A stretch of DNA of 64,000 bases. Origin: Gemmatimonadota bacterium (GTDB taxonomy: Bacteria > Gemmatimonadota > Gemmatimonadetes > Palauibacterales > Palauibacteraceae). Location: positions 169,590-233,589 of the forward strand of contig JAJCZV010000036.1 of assembly GCA_029262175.1 (NCBI GenBank). Reading direction: 5' to 3'. This document shows, piece after piece, positions 7,463 through 15,990 of this stretch; position 1 is the first letter of the stretch; each line of letters opens with the position of its first letter. The notes below the pieces were generated by a model. That model ran no database searches, was not told where the DNA came from, and was given only the letters and a program-made list of their open reading frames with translations. The position numbers and the translations under genes are program-made.

Positions 7463-9027
7463 CCGACCCGATCGTCATCGTGGGATCCGGGTTCGCAGGA
7501 ACGATTCTGGCGCGCGCCCTCCACGCGACCGGCAAGCCTGTGCTGTTGGTCGAGCGTGGTATGCACCCCCGCTTCGCCCTCGGCGAGTCCTCCACGCCGC
7601 TGGCATCGATCAGCCTCGAGCGGCTCGCAGCGACCTACGGGTTGCCGGACCTGCTCGCGCTCTCCGCGTATGGTCGCTGGAACCGCGCGCTCCCAGAAGT
7701 CCGACACGGTCTCAAGCGCGGCTTCACGTTCTACGGCCACCGTCGCGATCGGCCCTTCGTGAACGGCGAACACAACGAGGCGCGACTCGTCGTGGCGGCT
7801 AGCCCCGATGATGAAATCGCCGACTCGCACTGGATGCGGGCCGATGTCGATCATTACCTGGTGCAGCAGGCCGTCGCGGAGGGCGTGCCGTTTCGCGACC
7901 ACTGTCGAATCGACCACGCGGAGACGGGAGCGAACGGTTGGCGTCTCTCCGCTACGCATGCAGGGGAGCAGGTGTCGATCGACGCGAGCTTTGTGGTGGA
8001 CGCTGCGGGTGGCGCTTCTTTTCTTCCAACCGAAGGTCCGACGCCGAATCCCAGTCCGATTCGATCCGGGCTCGTCTTCGGCCACTTCACATCGGTCGGT
8101 CCGTTTCTGGAATCTGCGCGCGCGGACACATATTCGGACGCTCCGTATCCGGAGGAGCGGGCCGCCGTTCATCACCTCCTGGAAGAGGGATGGATGTACG
8201 TGCTGTCGTTCGACGACGGCGGAGTATCGGCGGGTTTCGTGATCGACCACGAGCACGCCGACGCCGGGCGACTTCTCGACGCCGAGCCCGAGTCGGCCTG
8301 GGCAGAACTTCTATCCAGATATCCTTCCATCGGTCGTCAGTTCGAGCGCGCGGTCCCGCTGCGGCCCATCGCGTCGATCCGCACGATTCAACGACATCGG
8401 GGGCCGGCGGCTGGCGAGACCTGGGCTCGACTCCCTAATGCGTTTCATTTTATGAGCCCGATGTTCTCGACCGGAATCGCGTGGAGTTTGGTCGCGGTCG
8501 AACGACTCGCTCGCATTCTGGGTGGAGACAGCTCCGCCCAACCGTGGGCCCTGGAGGAATACCGCCGGCTCTTGGATACAGAGGCGAGGTACTTGGACGA
8601 ACTCATCGCGCCGGCGTATCTGCAGCGGAAGTCGTTTGAGACGTTCTCCGCCTGGACGTCCACCTACTTCGCCGCAGCGAGCTACTCGGAGGTATGGCAG
8701 CGGCTCTGCGACCCTCCGGGAGACGCCGAGTGGTCGAGCCTCGGGTTCTTGGGCTCGTGCGATCCAGCGCTTCGCACCGCAGCGCGTCGCGCCGGCCGGC
8801 TACTCCGGCGCGAAGTCGGGCATGGCACGCCCGACCCCCTCCCGGAAGGGATCGAACGCATGATCGCTGGGCTCCTACGGGCGCGGAACTTGGGTGAGTT
8901 CGGCGATCCACGCCGGGGCCGTGTTTATCCAATAGATTTGGGGCTCCTGGAGGACCGAGCGTCGCTGCTCGGCCTCGAACCCGACCAAATCCGCCAACGA
9001 CTTTCAAGGCTCCGCGGACCGCTCTAG
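7459..9027 (+). CDS. FAD-dependent oxidoreductase, flavin halogenase-like
   Basis: A 522-residue protein from GTG 7459, overlapping the radical SAM stop. The FAD-binding fold opens with IVIVGSGFAG (G9, G11, G14), followed by GESSTP at 42-47, the equivalent of the GEST-P motif of flavin-dependent halogenases. A Lys lies in HGLKRGFTFYGH (K86), where halogenases carry their catalytic Lys. The second halogenase signature, W-x-W-x-I-P, appears degenerate here (GWMYVL, 244-249), so halogenation is uncertain and a monooxygenase or oxidoreductase role is possible. A FMSPMFSTGIAWSL segment matches the conserved C-terminal FAD contact. The next gene starts 9 bases later, so the enzyme belongs to the same unit. 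Confidence 0.7.
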   Translation: MTDPIVIVGSGFAGTILARALHATGKPVLLVERGMHPRFALGESSTPLASISLERLAATYGLPDLLALSAYGRWNRALPEVRHGLKRGFTFYGHRRDRPFVNGEHNEARLVVAASPDDEIADSHWMRADVDHYLVQQAVAEGVPFRDHCRIDHAETGANGWRLSATHAGEQVSIDASFVVDAAGGASFLPTEGPTPNPSPIRSGLVFGHFTSVGPFLESARADTYSDAPYPEERAAVHHLLEEGWMYVLSFDDGGVSAGFVIDHEHADAGRLLDAEPESAWAELLSRYPSIGRQFERAVPLRPIASIRTIQRHRGPAAGETWARLPNAFHFMSPMFSTGIAWSLVAVERLARILGGDSSAQPWALEEYRRLLDTEARYLDELIAPAYLQRKSFETFSAWTSTYFAAASYSEVWQRLCDPPGDAEWSSLGFLGSCDPALRTAARRAGRLLRREVGHGTPDPLPEGIERMIAGLLRARNLGEFGDPRRGRVYPIDLGLLEDRASLLGLEPDQIRQRLSRLRGPL

Positions 9028-9036
9028 TTTGCTGTC

Positions 9037-10374
9037 ATGCCGACTCATGCAGCGCAGCGCCACATGCCCCCGCGTCTCGACACACTGACGCGAGCGGACC
9101 TCGCCACATATTTCGATGAAACCTGGGATCTCTACGAGTGGCTTTTTTCGGCCATCCGAGCCGATGGCGCGCTCCACGAGAAGACGGACCCCCTTCGCCA
9201 GCCGCTGATCTTCTACCTCGGCCATACCGCTGCCTTCTACATCAACAAGTTTCGGCTCGCGGGGTTACGAACGGATCCGTTGGACGAACGCTTGGATTCG
9301 CTCTTTGCGGTGGGAGTCGACCCCGCGGCGGCTTCGGATCTCTCCAGTGTGAGTTGGCCGACCGAGGCCGAAGCACGCGCCTACAGACGGCAAGTACGGG
9401 AAGTCGTACGGACACAGATCGACGAGATTCCGATCCATCTCCCCGTGTCGGATCGCGATCCGCTGTGGGCGGTGTTGATGGGGATCGAGCACGATCGGGT
9501 CCACTTCGAGACGTCGTCCATGTTGATCCGCCAATATCGGGTTGGGGCGGTCGAGCGCCCCGAGGGTTGGACGTACGCCCCGACGCAGGGCGGAGCCGTC
9601 GATCGCGCGCTTGTGCATTTCGAGGGCGGCCCGGTCACCGTCGGAAAACCGCGAGACGACGCGGTGTTCGGTTGGGACCACGAGTGGGGTCGCCTCGACG
9701 CGTCCGTGCGACCGTTCGAGGCCTCCTCGACGCACGTGACGAACGAGGAGTTCCTGGCGTTCTGGAACGATGACGGGTATGACCGCGCCGATCTGTGGAG
9801 CGCGGAGGGCTGGGCATGGCGCACGTCGGTGGGTGCGGCGAACCCGAAGTTCTGGGTCATCGGCGACGCTTCACCGACGTATCGGGCCATGTTCGATGAG
9901 TTCGCGATGCCCATGGACTGGCCGGTCGAGGTCAACCGCCACGAAGCCGATGCGTTTTGTCGGTGGAAGGGACCCTCTTGGAGACTGCCGTCCGAGGCCG
10001 AGTTTGCGCGTCTTTCGCAGGACGCCGCGCTCGTCGACGGCAACTCGGCCTTTTCAGATCGCTACAATCTCAACCTCGCGTACGGCTCGCCGACCCCGGT
10101 GGGATTCATGGACTCGGGGAAGACTCCGGCGGGGATTCACGACGTGTACGGCAACGTTTGGCAATGGCTGTCAAACGATTTCTACGCGCTCCCGGAGTTC
10201 CAAGCGCACGCCTACTACGAGGATTTTTCGGCGCCGTTCATGGACTCGGACCATGGGATGTTGGCGGGAAGCGCGTGGGCCTCTACGGGCGCCGGCGCGT
10301 CACGCTACTATCGCCTGTGGTTTCGCAGAAACTTCTTTCAGCACGCCGGATTCCGGCTGGCTCGCGACGCATAG
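9037..10374 (+). CDS. OvoA-type nonheme iron sulfoxide synthase without methyltransferase domain
   Basis: A 445-residue protein with an N-terminal DinB-type domain and a C-terminal formylglycine-generating-enzyme-like domain, the layout of EgtB/OvoA sulfoxide synthases. The iron ligands are visible: H63 in FYLGHTAAFYINK and H152/H156 in the HDRVHFE motif. The sequence is closer to OvoA (5-histidylcysteine sulfoxide synthase) than to actinobacterial EgtB: WELYEWLFSA-like start, LFAVGVDPA, GNVWQW and FFQHAGFRL. Known OvoA proteins continue into a SAM-methyltransferase domain after FRL, but this one stops there. It joins Cys, or another thiol, to the imidazole of histidine or hercynine. It is the last gene of the operon and converges on the C-S lyase gene. 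Confidence 0.8.
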   Translation: MPTHAAQRHMPPRLDTLTRADLATYFDETWDLYEWLFSAIRADGALHEKTDPLRQPLIFYLGHTAAFYINKFRLAGLRTDPLDERLDSLFAVGVDPAAASDLSSVSWPTEAEARAYRRQVREVVRTQIDEIPIHLPVSDRDPLWAVLMGIEHDRVHFETSSMLIRQYRVGAVERPEGWTYAPTQGGAVDRALVHFEGGPVTVGKPRDDAVFGWDHEWGRLDASVRPFEASSTHVTNEEFLAFWNDDGYDRADLWSAEGWAWRTSVGAANPKFWVIGDASPTYRAMFDEFAMPMDWPVEVNRHEADAFCRWKGPSWRLPSEAEFARLSQDAALVDGNSAFSDRYNLNLAYGSPTPVGFMDSGKTPAGIHDVYGNVWQWLSNDFYALPEFQAHAYYEDFSAPFMDSDHGMLAGSAWASTGAGASRYYRLWFRRNFFQHAGFRLARDA

Positions 10375-10377
10375 GCC

Positions 10378-10407
10378 GCAGTGCCTACAGCGGCAGTGCC
10401 TACAGCG
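10378..10407. repeat. Two tandem 15-bp repeats between convergent genes
   Basis: GCAGTGCCTACAGCG occurs twice head to tail in the 47-base space between the sulfoxide synthase stop and the convergent PLP enzyme stop. No clear terminator stem is present. Confidence 0.5.
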
Positions 10408-10421
10408 CGGTCGGTCTCCGG

Positions 10422-11768
10422 CTAGGCGAGCGCCGCTGCGATGTTGTCGAGGGCGCGCTTAACCAGAACTCGCGACGTGGCCAAGTTCATTCGCATATGG
10501 TCCGCGCCGCCGGTTCCGTAGCTATCGCCCGGGTTTAGAAAGACCCGAGCGTGCTCGGCAAACCAACGCTGAACGATGTCTTCCGGCGGAACCGGTTCCA
10601 CCGAGGTGCGGCTCTCTCTCTCGGCCGTCTCGTGCGCCCCGATCATCTCCGCGACCTGGTGCGTATCGAGCCACGCGAGGTAGGTCCCCTGAGCCTTCGT
10701 GTAGCCGAGCATCGGGATGTTCTTCTTGATGTACGACTCGGCGAATTCGTGATTTGCGTCGATATAGGGGAGCAGTTGGTCGAGCCACTCTTCGCCTTCT
10801 GTGATCGCCGCATGGTTCGCGACCATTCCGAGCGAACTGAGATCCGCGCGCGTGTGTTTCTGCGTTCTCGCGAGCAAGTCCGGATTTGTCGAGAAGTACC
10901 AGGCGACCTTCATGGCCGCCAAGCTGAAGGTCTTGCTCGCCGCCTTGAACGTCAGACTGTTGTCGACGATCTCCCGGTTCGGAAGATTCGCAAACGGTGT
11001 ATAGGTCTGCCCGCTCATCACGAAATCGCAGTGGATCTCGTCCGACAGCACGATCACTTTGTGTTCGAGACAGATCTCGCCCATGCGAGTCATGTCAGCC
11101 GGCGACCAGCAGTTCCCAGTCGGGTTCTGCGGGTTGCACAGAATAAAGACGTTGGAGCGTTTGGCGCGCGTCTCGAAGTCATCCCAGTCGATCGAATAAC
11201 GACCGTCGACCAGCTTCATCTGGCTGTCTTCCGCGATCGTATCCGTAAATGTCAGATCACTGTAGAAGCCGTTGTACGTGGGTGTGGTAAGAAGGACCTT
11301 TGTCCCCGGAGGCGCGAACGCCTTCAGCGCCGCAATAATTCCCGGGTGGACGCCGGTCGTGAATACGACCGTCTCGGGATCGATTTCCAACCCGTAGCGA
11401 CGTTGGTTCCAATCCACGATCGCCTGCGCGTAGGCGTCGGGTCGGGAGAGGTATCCCCAGTTTTCGTGGCTGCACCGCTCCTCCAACGCTCGCGTGATAC
11501 AGGGCGCGGCCTGGAAATCCATGTCGGCGATCCCCATACCGACTTCGATCTTGTCGCCGAAATCACGGATCGCATTGTCCCACTTGATGCAGTTGCTGCC
11601 GACTCGATCGTACACCGCATCGAAATCGAAGGTGTCTCCGACCGTGGGGCGAAAGATCTTCGTCGTTTCAGAAGCGAGGGAAGTCTTGGCGCCGACCGCG
11701 CCCAGGAGTGCTGTGGTTCCAGCCGTTCTCAAGAACCCCCTGCGATTGACCCCAGAACGCTTCGCCAT
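10422..11768 (-). CDS. PLP-dependent MalY/PatB-type C-S lyase or aminotransferase with Tat signal
   Basis: A 448-residue fold-type I PLP enzyme of the MalY/PatB group. The aminotransferase motif NPQNPTG is at about 212-218, SDEIHCDF carries the conserved Asp, and the Schiff-base Lys is K279 in AASKTFSLAAMK. The start at 11768 is supported by GGAGG a few bases upstream. Unusually, the protein begins with a twin-arginine signal (MAKRSGVNRRGFLRTAG, then a hydrophobic stretch ending near TSLAS), so it should be exported already folded. It lies 134 bases downstream of egtD on the same strand and faces the sulfoxide synthase. In ergothioneine and ovothiol pathways a PLP C-S lyase (EgtE/OvoB) completes the thiol, so that role is inferred, though the export signal is unexpected. 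Confidence 0.7.
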   Translation of the reverse strand: MAKRSGVNRRGFLRTAGTTALLGAVGAKTSLASETTKIFRPTVGDTFDFDAVYDRVGSNCIKWDNAIRDFGDKIEVGMGIADMDFQAAPCITRALEERCSHENWGYLSRPDAYAQAIVDWNQRRYGLEIDPETVVFTTGVHPGIIAALKAFAPPGTKVLLTTPTYNGFYSDLTFTDTIAEDSQMKLVDGRYSIDWDDFETRAKRSNVFILCNPQNPTGNCWSPADMTRMGEICLEHKVIVLSDEIHCDFVMSGQTYTPFANLPNREIVDNSLTFKAASKTFSLAAMKVAWYFSTNPDLLARTQKHTRADLSSLGMVANHAAITEGEEWLDQLLPYIDANHEFAESYIKKNIPMLGYTKAQGTYLAWLDTHQVAEMIGAHETAERESRTSVEPVPPEDIVQRWFAEHARVFLNPGDSYGTGGADHMRMNLATSRVLVKRALDNIAAALA

Positions 11769-11902
11769 ACGCCGGCCTCCCTGTTGGTACACCGTGATCA
11801 CGGCCCCGAGCAGTAAGCCCATCCCTTCTACTATAGCCCTGAGCGTGCCCCTGGCGACACACCCCGAGGGCGGCCGCGAGACTCCGGCTGCAGCTCAGAC
11901 GC

Positions 11903-12913
11903 TCAGCAACTCGTTAGGGCAAGCGCAAATCGGTCGTCTTCATCGGTATCCCAGCGGTCGATCCGGAGGCCCGCCCGCGTGACCAGAGCCTCTACCGAGT
12001 CTTTCGTATACTTGTGGCAGAGTTCGGTACGGATCGTCTCACCGGCGTCCCAATGAATCGCGAGATCGATCGCTTCGAGGGTCGCGTCGACCGCGCGCTC
12101 GGCCGTGAGGTACGCCTCGATCCGGGCTTCGTCGGGGTTCCAGATTCCTTCGTGCCGGAAGGCGCTGACGGGTATGTCCCCTTCCAGCTCACGATTGATC
12201 ACATTCAGAACGTTGAGGCTGAACTCGGCCGTCACGCCTGCGGAATCGTTGTACGCCGCGATCAACGTCGACACGTCTTTGACCAAGTCGAACCCGATCA
12301 GGAACCGATCCGCGGGGTTCATATGGGATCGCACGCCCTCGAGAAAGTCGACCGCTTCCTGGCTCGTGAGGTTTCCGATCGTCGATCCCAAAAAGAGGAT
12401 CAGGCGTGGTCGATCATCAAACGGTAGCTGGACGGGCGCCTCGAAGTCCGCGAGCACGCCAACGAACCGCAAGGCGTCGTAACGATCTGTCAGCTCATTG
12501 GCGGACTCCAGGAGGGCCGATTCCGAGACCTCGATCGCCGCGTACCCCTCGAGGCAGCCGGCTCGAGACATCTCGTCTAGAAGAATCTGAGTTTTTCGGG
12601 CCGCGCCGGAACCGAACTCGATGAGCGCGCACGGGCGGGTATCCGCGATCACGTCCTCGGCGATCTGCTCGAGAATCCCGACCTCGGTCCGCGTCGGGTA
12701 GTACTCCGGCAACTGCGTGATTTGGACAAACAGCTCGGAGCCGCGCGCGTCATAGTGATATTTGGAGCGAAGCGTCTTTGGGCGGCTCCCCAAGCCGCTT
12801 CGGACATCCGCGCCCAGGCTGGCCATGGGGTCCAACTCTCCGGTCGGACGTTCGATGGTGGTTCGCTCTTTTTGCTCTGCGCTCGGCACTCTCGCTCCGT
12901 GATCTGGGGTCAA
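11903..12913 (-). CDS. egtD: L-histidine N-alpha-methyltransferase EgtD-like
   Basis: A 336-residue SAM-dependent methyltransferase of the EgtD family, which trimethylates histidine to hercynine, the first step of ergothioneine synthesis. Diagnostic segments are KYHYDARGSELFVQITQLPEYYPTR near the N-terminus, ALIEFGSGAARKT (SAM loop), LFLGSTIGN, FLIGFDLVKD, and C-terminal ELCHKYTKDSVEAL. The length agrees with the family (about 320 residues). Start ATG 12913 gives about 30 residues before the conserved region; the internal ATG of DPMASLG is an alternative. It probably forms an operon with the downstream PLP enzyme. Its presence next to an OvoA-type synthase that lacks a methyltransferase domain favours hercynine as the substrate. 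Confidence 0.85.
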   Translation of the reverse strand: MTPDHGARVPSAEQKERTTIERPTGELDPMASLGADVRSGLGSRPKTLRSKYHYDARGSELFVQITQLPEYYPTRTEVGILEQIAEDVIADTRPCALIEFGSGAARKTQILLDEMSRAGCLEGYAAIEVSESALLESANELTDRYDALRFVGVLADFEAPVQLPFDDRPRLILFLGSTIGNLTSQEAVDFLEGVRSHMNPADRFLIGFDLVKDVSTLIAAYNDSAGVTAEFSLNVLNVINRELEGDIPVSAFRHEGIWNPDEARIEAYLTAERAVDATLEAIDLAIHWDAGETIRTELCHKYTKDSVEALVTRAGLRIDRWDTDEDDRFALALTSC

Positions 12914-13020
12914 CCGGAAATTCGACGAAACATCGGTTTTGGACGCTTGCCATCCACACTCTCGTCACCGCAGTGACGGATCCGTTACTCGCCCCGCCGA
13001 GGGACATATGGTACATCCTG

Positions 13021-13079
13021 ACCCGGCGGTGAGTCGAAAAGACTCACCCAACAAGGGCTTACGAGGCTTTCCGCCGGGT
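13021..13079 (+). promoter_or_regulatory. Nested stem-loop upstream of acyl-CoA dehydrogenase gene
   Basis: The outer arms ACCCGGCGG (13021-13029) and CCGCCGGGT (13071-13079) are perfect 9-bp complements. Inside them GGTGAGTC (13028-13035) and GACTCACC (13041-13048) form a perfect 8-bp hairpin with a 5-base loop. It sits about 120 bases before the start at 13198 in the divergent spacer 12914-13197. It could be a leader structure or an operator; no known riboswitch is recognised. Confidence 0.35.
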
Positions 13080-13197
13080 TGATTCGGCCCAGAAACGGGT
13101 AAGATCGGCTCGCCGCGCCGGCTAGAGTTTGGCTGGAATGGTTTTGGCGGTTTAGATTTCCTTATGAAGCGTCGCATCCGGTAACGAGGGCAAACCG

Positions 13198-15168
13198 ATG
13201 TCTGATCAGAAAAACAGCACCACACACGCCACCGAGCACGAAGCCCGGCAGGTCGCTGAGGCGGCTCGAGAGACCGACTGGACCGGACGGACGTTTGTCC
13301 GAAATCTCTTTCTGGGCAACTTTCGGCTCGATACGATCACGCCCTATCCGGATCCCGAGGCCTTTATTTCGGACCGGGCCCGGGCCTGGACGGATGCCCT
13401 TCTGGACTACCTCAGGGACGGGGTCGACTCCGACGCCATCGACCGTGAGGGCAAGATTCCCGAATCCGTCGTAAAGGAGCTCGCCGACCGGGGCGCCTTC
13501 GGCATCAAGGTGCCCACCGAATACGGCGGGTTGGGATTCAACCAAACCGAATACGCCAATGCGATGCGCGTGGTGGGGTCGGTGGATGGCAACCTCGTGG
13601 CCCTCATGTCGGCGCACCAGTCGATCGGCGTCGGTCAGCCACTCAAGATGTTCGGCACGGAAGAGCAGAAGAAGGAGTTCTTCCCCCGACTGGCCAAAGG
13701 TGCGATTAGCGCGTTCGCCCTCACCGAATCCGACGTCGGCTCCGATCCGGCCCGGCTGTCGACGACCGCAGTCGCGACCGAAGACGGCAACGCCTACATC
13801 CTCAATGGCGAGAAGCTCTGGATCACCAACGGAACGATCGCCGAGCTCTATGTCGTCATGGCTCGCCATCCGGACAGCGGCAAGATCTCAGCGTTTATTG
13901 TCGAGCGAGACTCGCCGGGCGTCGAGGTCGTTCTTCGGTGCCACTTCATGGGCCTCACCGCGCTCGAAAACGGCGTCATCCGATTCACCAACGTCCGCGT
14001 ACCCAAGAAGAACCTTCTCTGGAAGGAAGGGCGCGGTCTCAAGCTCGCGTTGGTCACGCTCAATACGGGCCGTCTCACGATCCCGGCCTCGTCGGTCGGC
14101 GCCGCGCAGGCCGCCCTCGAGGTTTGCCGGCGCTGGTGCGCCGAGAGGATCCAATGGGGCGTACCGATCGGGAAGCACGAAACGATCGCGCACTATCTGA
14201 CGTCCATCGCTTCGCGCACCTACGCCATGTCGGCCATCGCCGATCTAACGCAGACGATGGCCGACCGCGGAGGGTACGACATCCGACTGGAGGCCGCGGT
14301 CGCGAAGCTGTGGAATACCGAAACAGGTTGGCAGCTGACGGACGACGCTCTTCAAGTGCGCGGGGGACGCGGGTACGAAACCGCCGACTCGCTCGCCGCA
14401 CGTGGCGAGGAACCGGTCGCCATCGAACGGATGCTCCGCGACTCGCGGATCAATCGGATCTTCGAAGGCTCGAGCGAGATCATGCGTCTGTTTATCGCGC
14501 GCGAAGCCGTCGACAAACACCTGCAAATCGCCGGTGACCTGGTCGACCCCGAGCTCGGCATTGGCGCGAAGCTCAAGGCGCTGCCGGGGGCGGCGGCGTT
14601 CTATCTCACTTGGTATCCGTCACGTTGGCTCGGGTGGAGTCTACCCCCGCGCTTCGGCAACTACGGCGAGCTCGCGAAGCACCTTCGCTTTGTTGAACGT
14701 TCCAGCCGCAAACTGGCCCGCACCATCTTTCATCTCATGGTGCGTCACGGCGCTGGGCTCGAACGGCGGCAGGGACTCCTGTTTCGATGCGTCGATATCG
14801 GCGCGGAGTTGTTCGCCATTTCCGCTGCGGTGACTCGGGTCGAAATGCTCAAGGCGCGAGGAGACGGTTCCGGAGAGGAAGCGTCTCGGCTCGCTGATTC
14901 GTTTGCGAACGCGTCCAGACGTCGGGTCAAGGAGCTGTTCCGAGCGATTCGATCCAACTCCGACGTGGCCGACTACAAGCTCGCTCAAGCGCTGCTGTCC
15001 GGCAGCCACGCGTGGTTGGAAGACGGCATCGTGGGACTTCAGAAGGCGCAACGCGAGGCGTGGCGCGCAGGGCTGGCCGCGCACGAGGCGTCTCTGAATT
15101 CAGCACCCTCTAGTGAGGACGCCGGGGTCGAGACGCCGGCGGTTGCGGCTGCCGCAGAAGGGTTCTAA
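13198..15168 (+). CDS. Acyl-CoA dehydrogenase family protein with long C-terminal extension
   Basis: A 656-residue flavoprotein. Residues of about 60-460 show the acyl-CoA dehydrogenase fold: [15 protein letters not shown] and [11 protein letters not shown] (FAD and substrate contacts), then [16 protein letters not shown] and [24 protein letters not shown], where the Glu of FEGSSEI is the likely catalytic base as in VLCAD-type enzymes. The last 180 residues are an additional helical region, which makes the protein much longer than the usual 380-400 residues and similar in layout to VLCAD/ACAD9. It oxidises an acyl-CoA to the trans-2-enoyl-CoA, passing electrons to ETF. It is a stand-alone gene with a hairpin-bearing leader. 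Chain-length preference cannot be read from the sequence. Confidence 0.85.
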   Translation: MSDQKNSTTHATEHEARQVAEAARETDWTGRTFVRNLFLGNFRLDTITPYPDPEAFISDRARAWTDALLDYLRDGVDSDAIDREGKIPESVVKELADRGAFGIKVPTEYGGLGFNQTEYANAMRVVGSVDGNLVALMSAHQSIGVGQPLKMFGTEEQKKEFFPRLAKGAISAFALTESDVGSDPARLSTTAVATEDGNAYILNGEKLWITNGTIAELYVVMARHPDSGKISAFIVERDSPGVEVVLRCHFMGLTALENGVIRFTNVRVPKKNLLWKEGRGLKLALVTLNTGRLTIPASSVGAAQAALEVCRRWCAERIQWGVPIGKHETIAHYLTSIASRTYAMSAIADLTQTMADRGGYDIRLEAAVAKLWNTETGWQLTDDALQVRGGRGYETADSLAARGEEPVAIERMLRDSRINRIFEGSSEIMRLFIAREAVDKHLQIAGDLVDPELGIGAKLKALPGAAAFYLTWYPSRWLGWSLPPRFGNYGELAKHLRFVERSSRKLARTIFHLMVRHGAGLERRQGLLFRCVDIGAELFAISAAVTRVEMLKARGDGSGEEASRLADSFANASRRRVKELFRAIRSNSDVADYKLAQALLSGSHAWLEDGIVGLQKAQREAWRAGLAAHEASLNSAPSSEDAGVETPAVAAAAEGF

Positions 15169-15198
15169 CCCGCGGAGGAGTGGTCACCCGCGGCGGTT

Positions 15199-15990
15199 CT
15201 AGCCCGTCGCGGTACCGCCGAAGCGCTCGATGAAGACTCTCTCCCGGTCGGTGAGTTCGGCCCAACCCAGCGAACGGATCTTGTCGGCGATCCGTTCGTA
15301 CTCTTCGCGATTCACGGGGTGAAGCGTCGCCGGATCGATCCTGGACCAGCGAGCGGTGAGATCGCGCTCCTTCATCCGAACCCCGACGTTCTCGGCCTTG
15401 CGTTGAAACTGACTCGCGGGCGAGCGCCAATCCTTCCAGCGCAGGTATAGCCACCCTCCGAGAAAACCGCCGAGGTGGGCGAAGTGCGCGACGTTGGCTT
15501 GTCCCCCGCTCAAACTGAACCACAGCGAGAGGACCGTCAGCCCGATCACGAAGATCCGAATCTCGACGGGAATGACGAACCAGAGAAGGATCTTCTCATG
15601 CGGCCAGAAGCGAGCGAACGCCAGAAAAACGCCGTAGACCGCGCCCGAAGCTCCGACCATTGGGACGTAAAGCCCTCCCGCGGAAGCGGTGATCCCGGTA
15701 TACGCGATATGGACGAGCGCACCCACCAACCCACTCACGAGATACATCCCCAGGAAGTGGCGGCTCCCCAATCGGGTCTCGAGTCGCGGACCGAGAAAGA
15801 ACAACCCGATCATGTTGAAGAACAAATGGCTCGTGCCGCCGTGTAGGAACTGATAGGTGATCAGCGTCCACGGTTTTTGGAGCATGAGCGCGGGGACGAG
15901 CTGCAATTCCTGAAACAACGGCGTGCCAGGCCCGGCGAACAAGAGACCAAGGACGTTTAGCAGTAGGAGCTGCCCAACCACAGGAGTCAT
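15199..15990 (-). CDS. Rhomboid family intramembrane serine protease
   Basis: A 263-residue membrane protein with about six transmembrane segments followed by a cytoplasmic helical tail of about 75 residues. The catalytic Ser is S115 in MVGASGAVYG and the catalytic His is probably H172 in AHFAHLGGFLGG. FLHGGTSHLFFNM carries the conserved loop residues. It cleaves substrates within the membrane; its target is unknown. ATG 15990 overlaps the DUF72 stop by ATGA, so the two genes are co-translated. The soluble tail (MKERDLTARWSRIDPATLHPVNREEYERIADKI) also occurs in related rhomboids of unknown regulation. Confidence 0.85.
   Translation of the reverse strand: MTPVVGQLLLLNVLGLLFAGPGTPLFQELQLVPALMLQKPWTLITYQFLHGGTSHLFFNMIGLFFLGPRLETRLGSRHFLGMYLVSGLVGALVHIAYTGITASAGGLYVPMVGASGAVYGVFLAFARFWPHEKILLWFVIPVEIRIFVIGLTVLSLWFSLSGGQANVAHFAHLGGFLGGWLYLRWKDWRSPASQFQRKAENVGVRMKERDLTARWSRIDPATLHPVNREEYERIADKIRSLGWAELTDRERVFIERFGGTATG

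Noticed and set aside
6772..8256. 494-codon open frame on the minus strand
   Set aside because: Antisense to the radical SAM and flavin enzymes, which both have clear cofactor motifs.
10551..11816. 421-codon open frame on the plus strand
   Set aside because: Antisense to the PLP enzyme, whose NPQNPTG and Lys motifs are intact; the antisense product has no recognisable domain.
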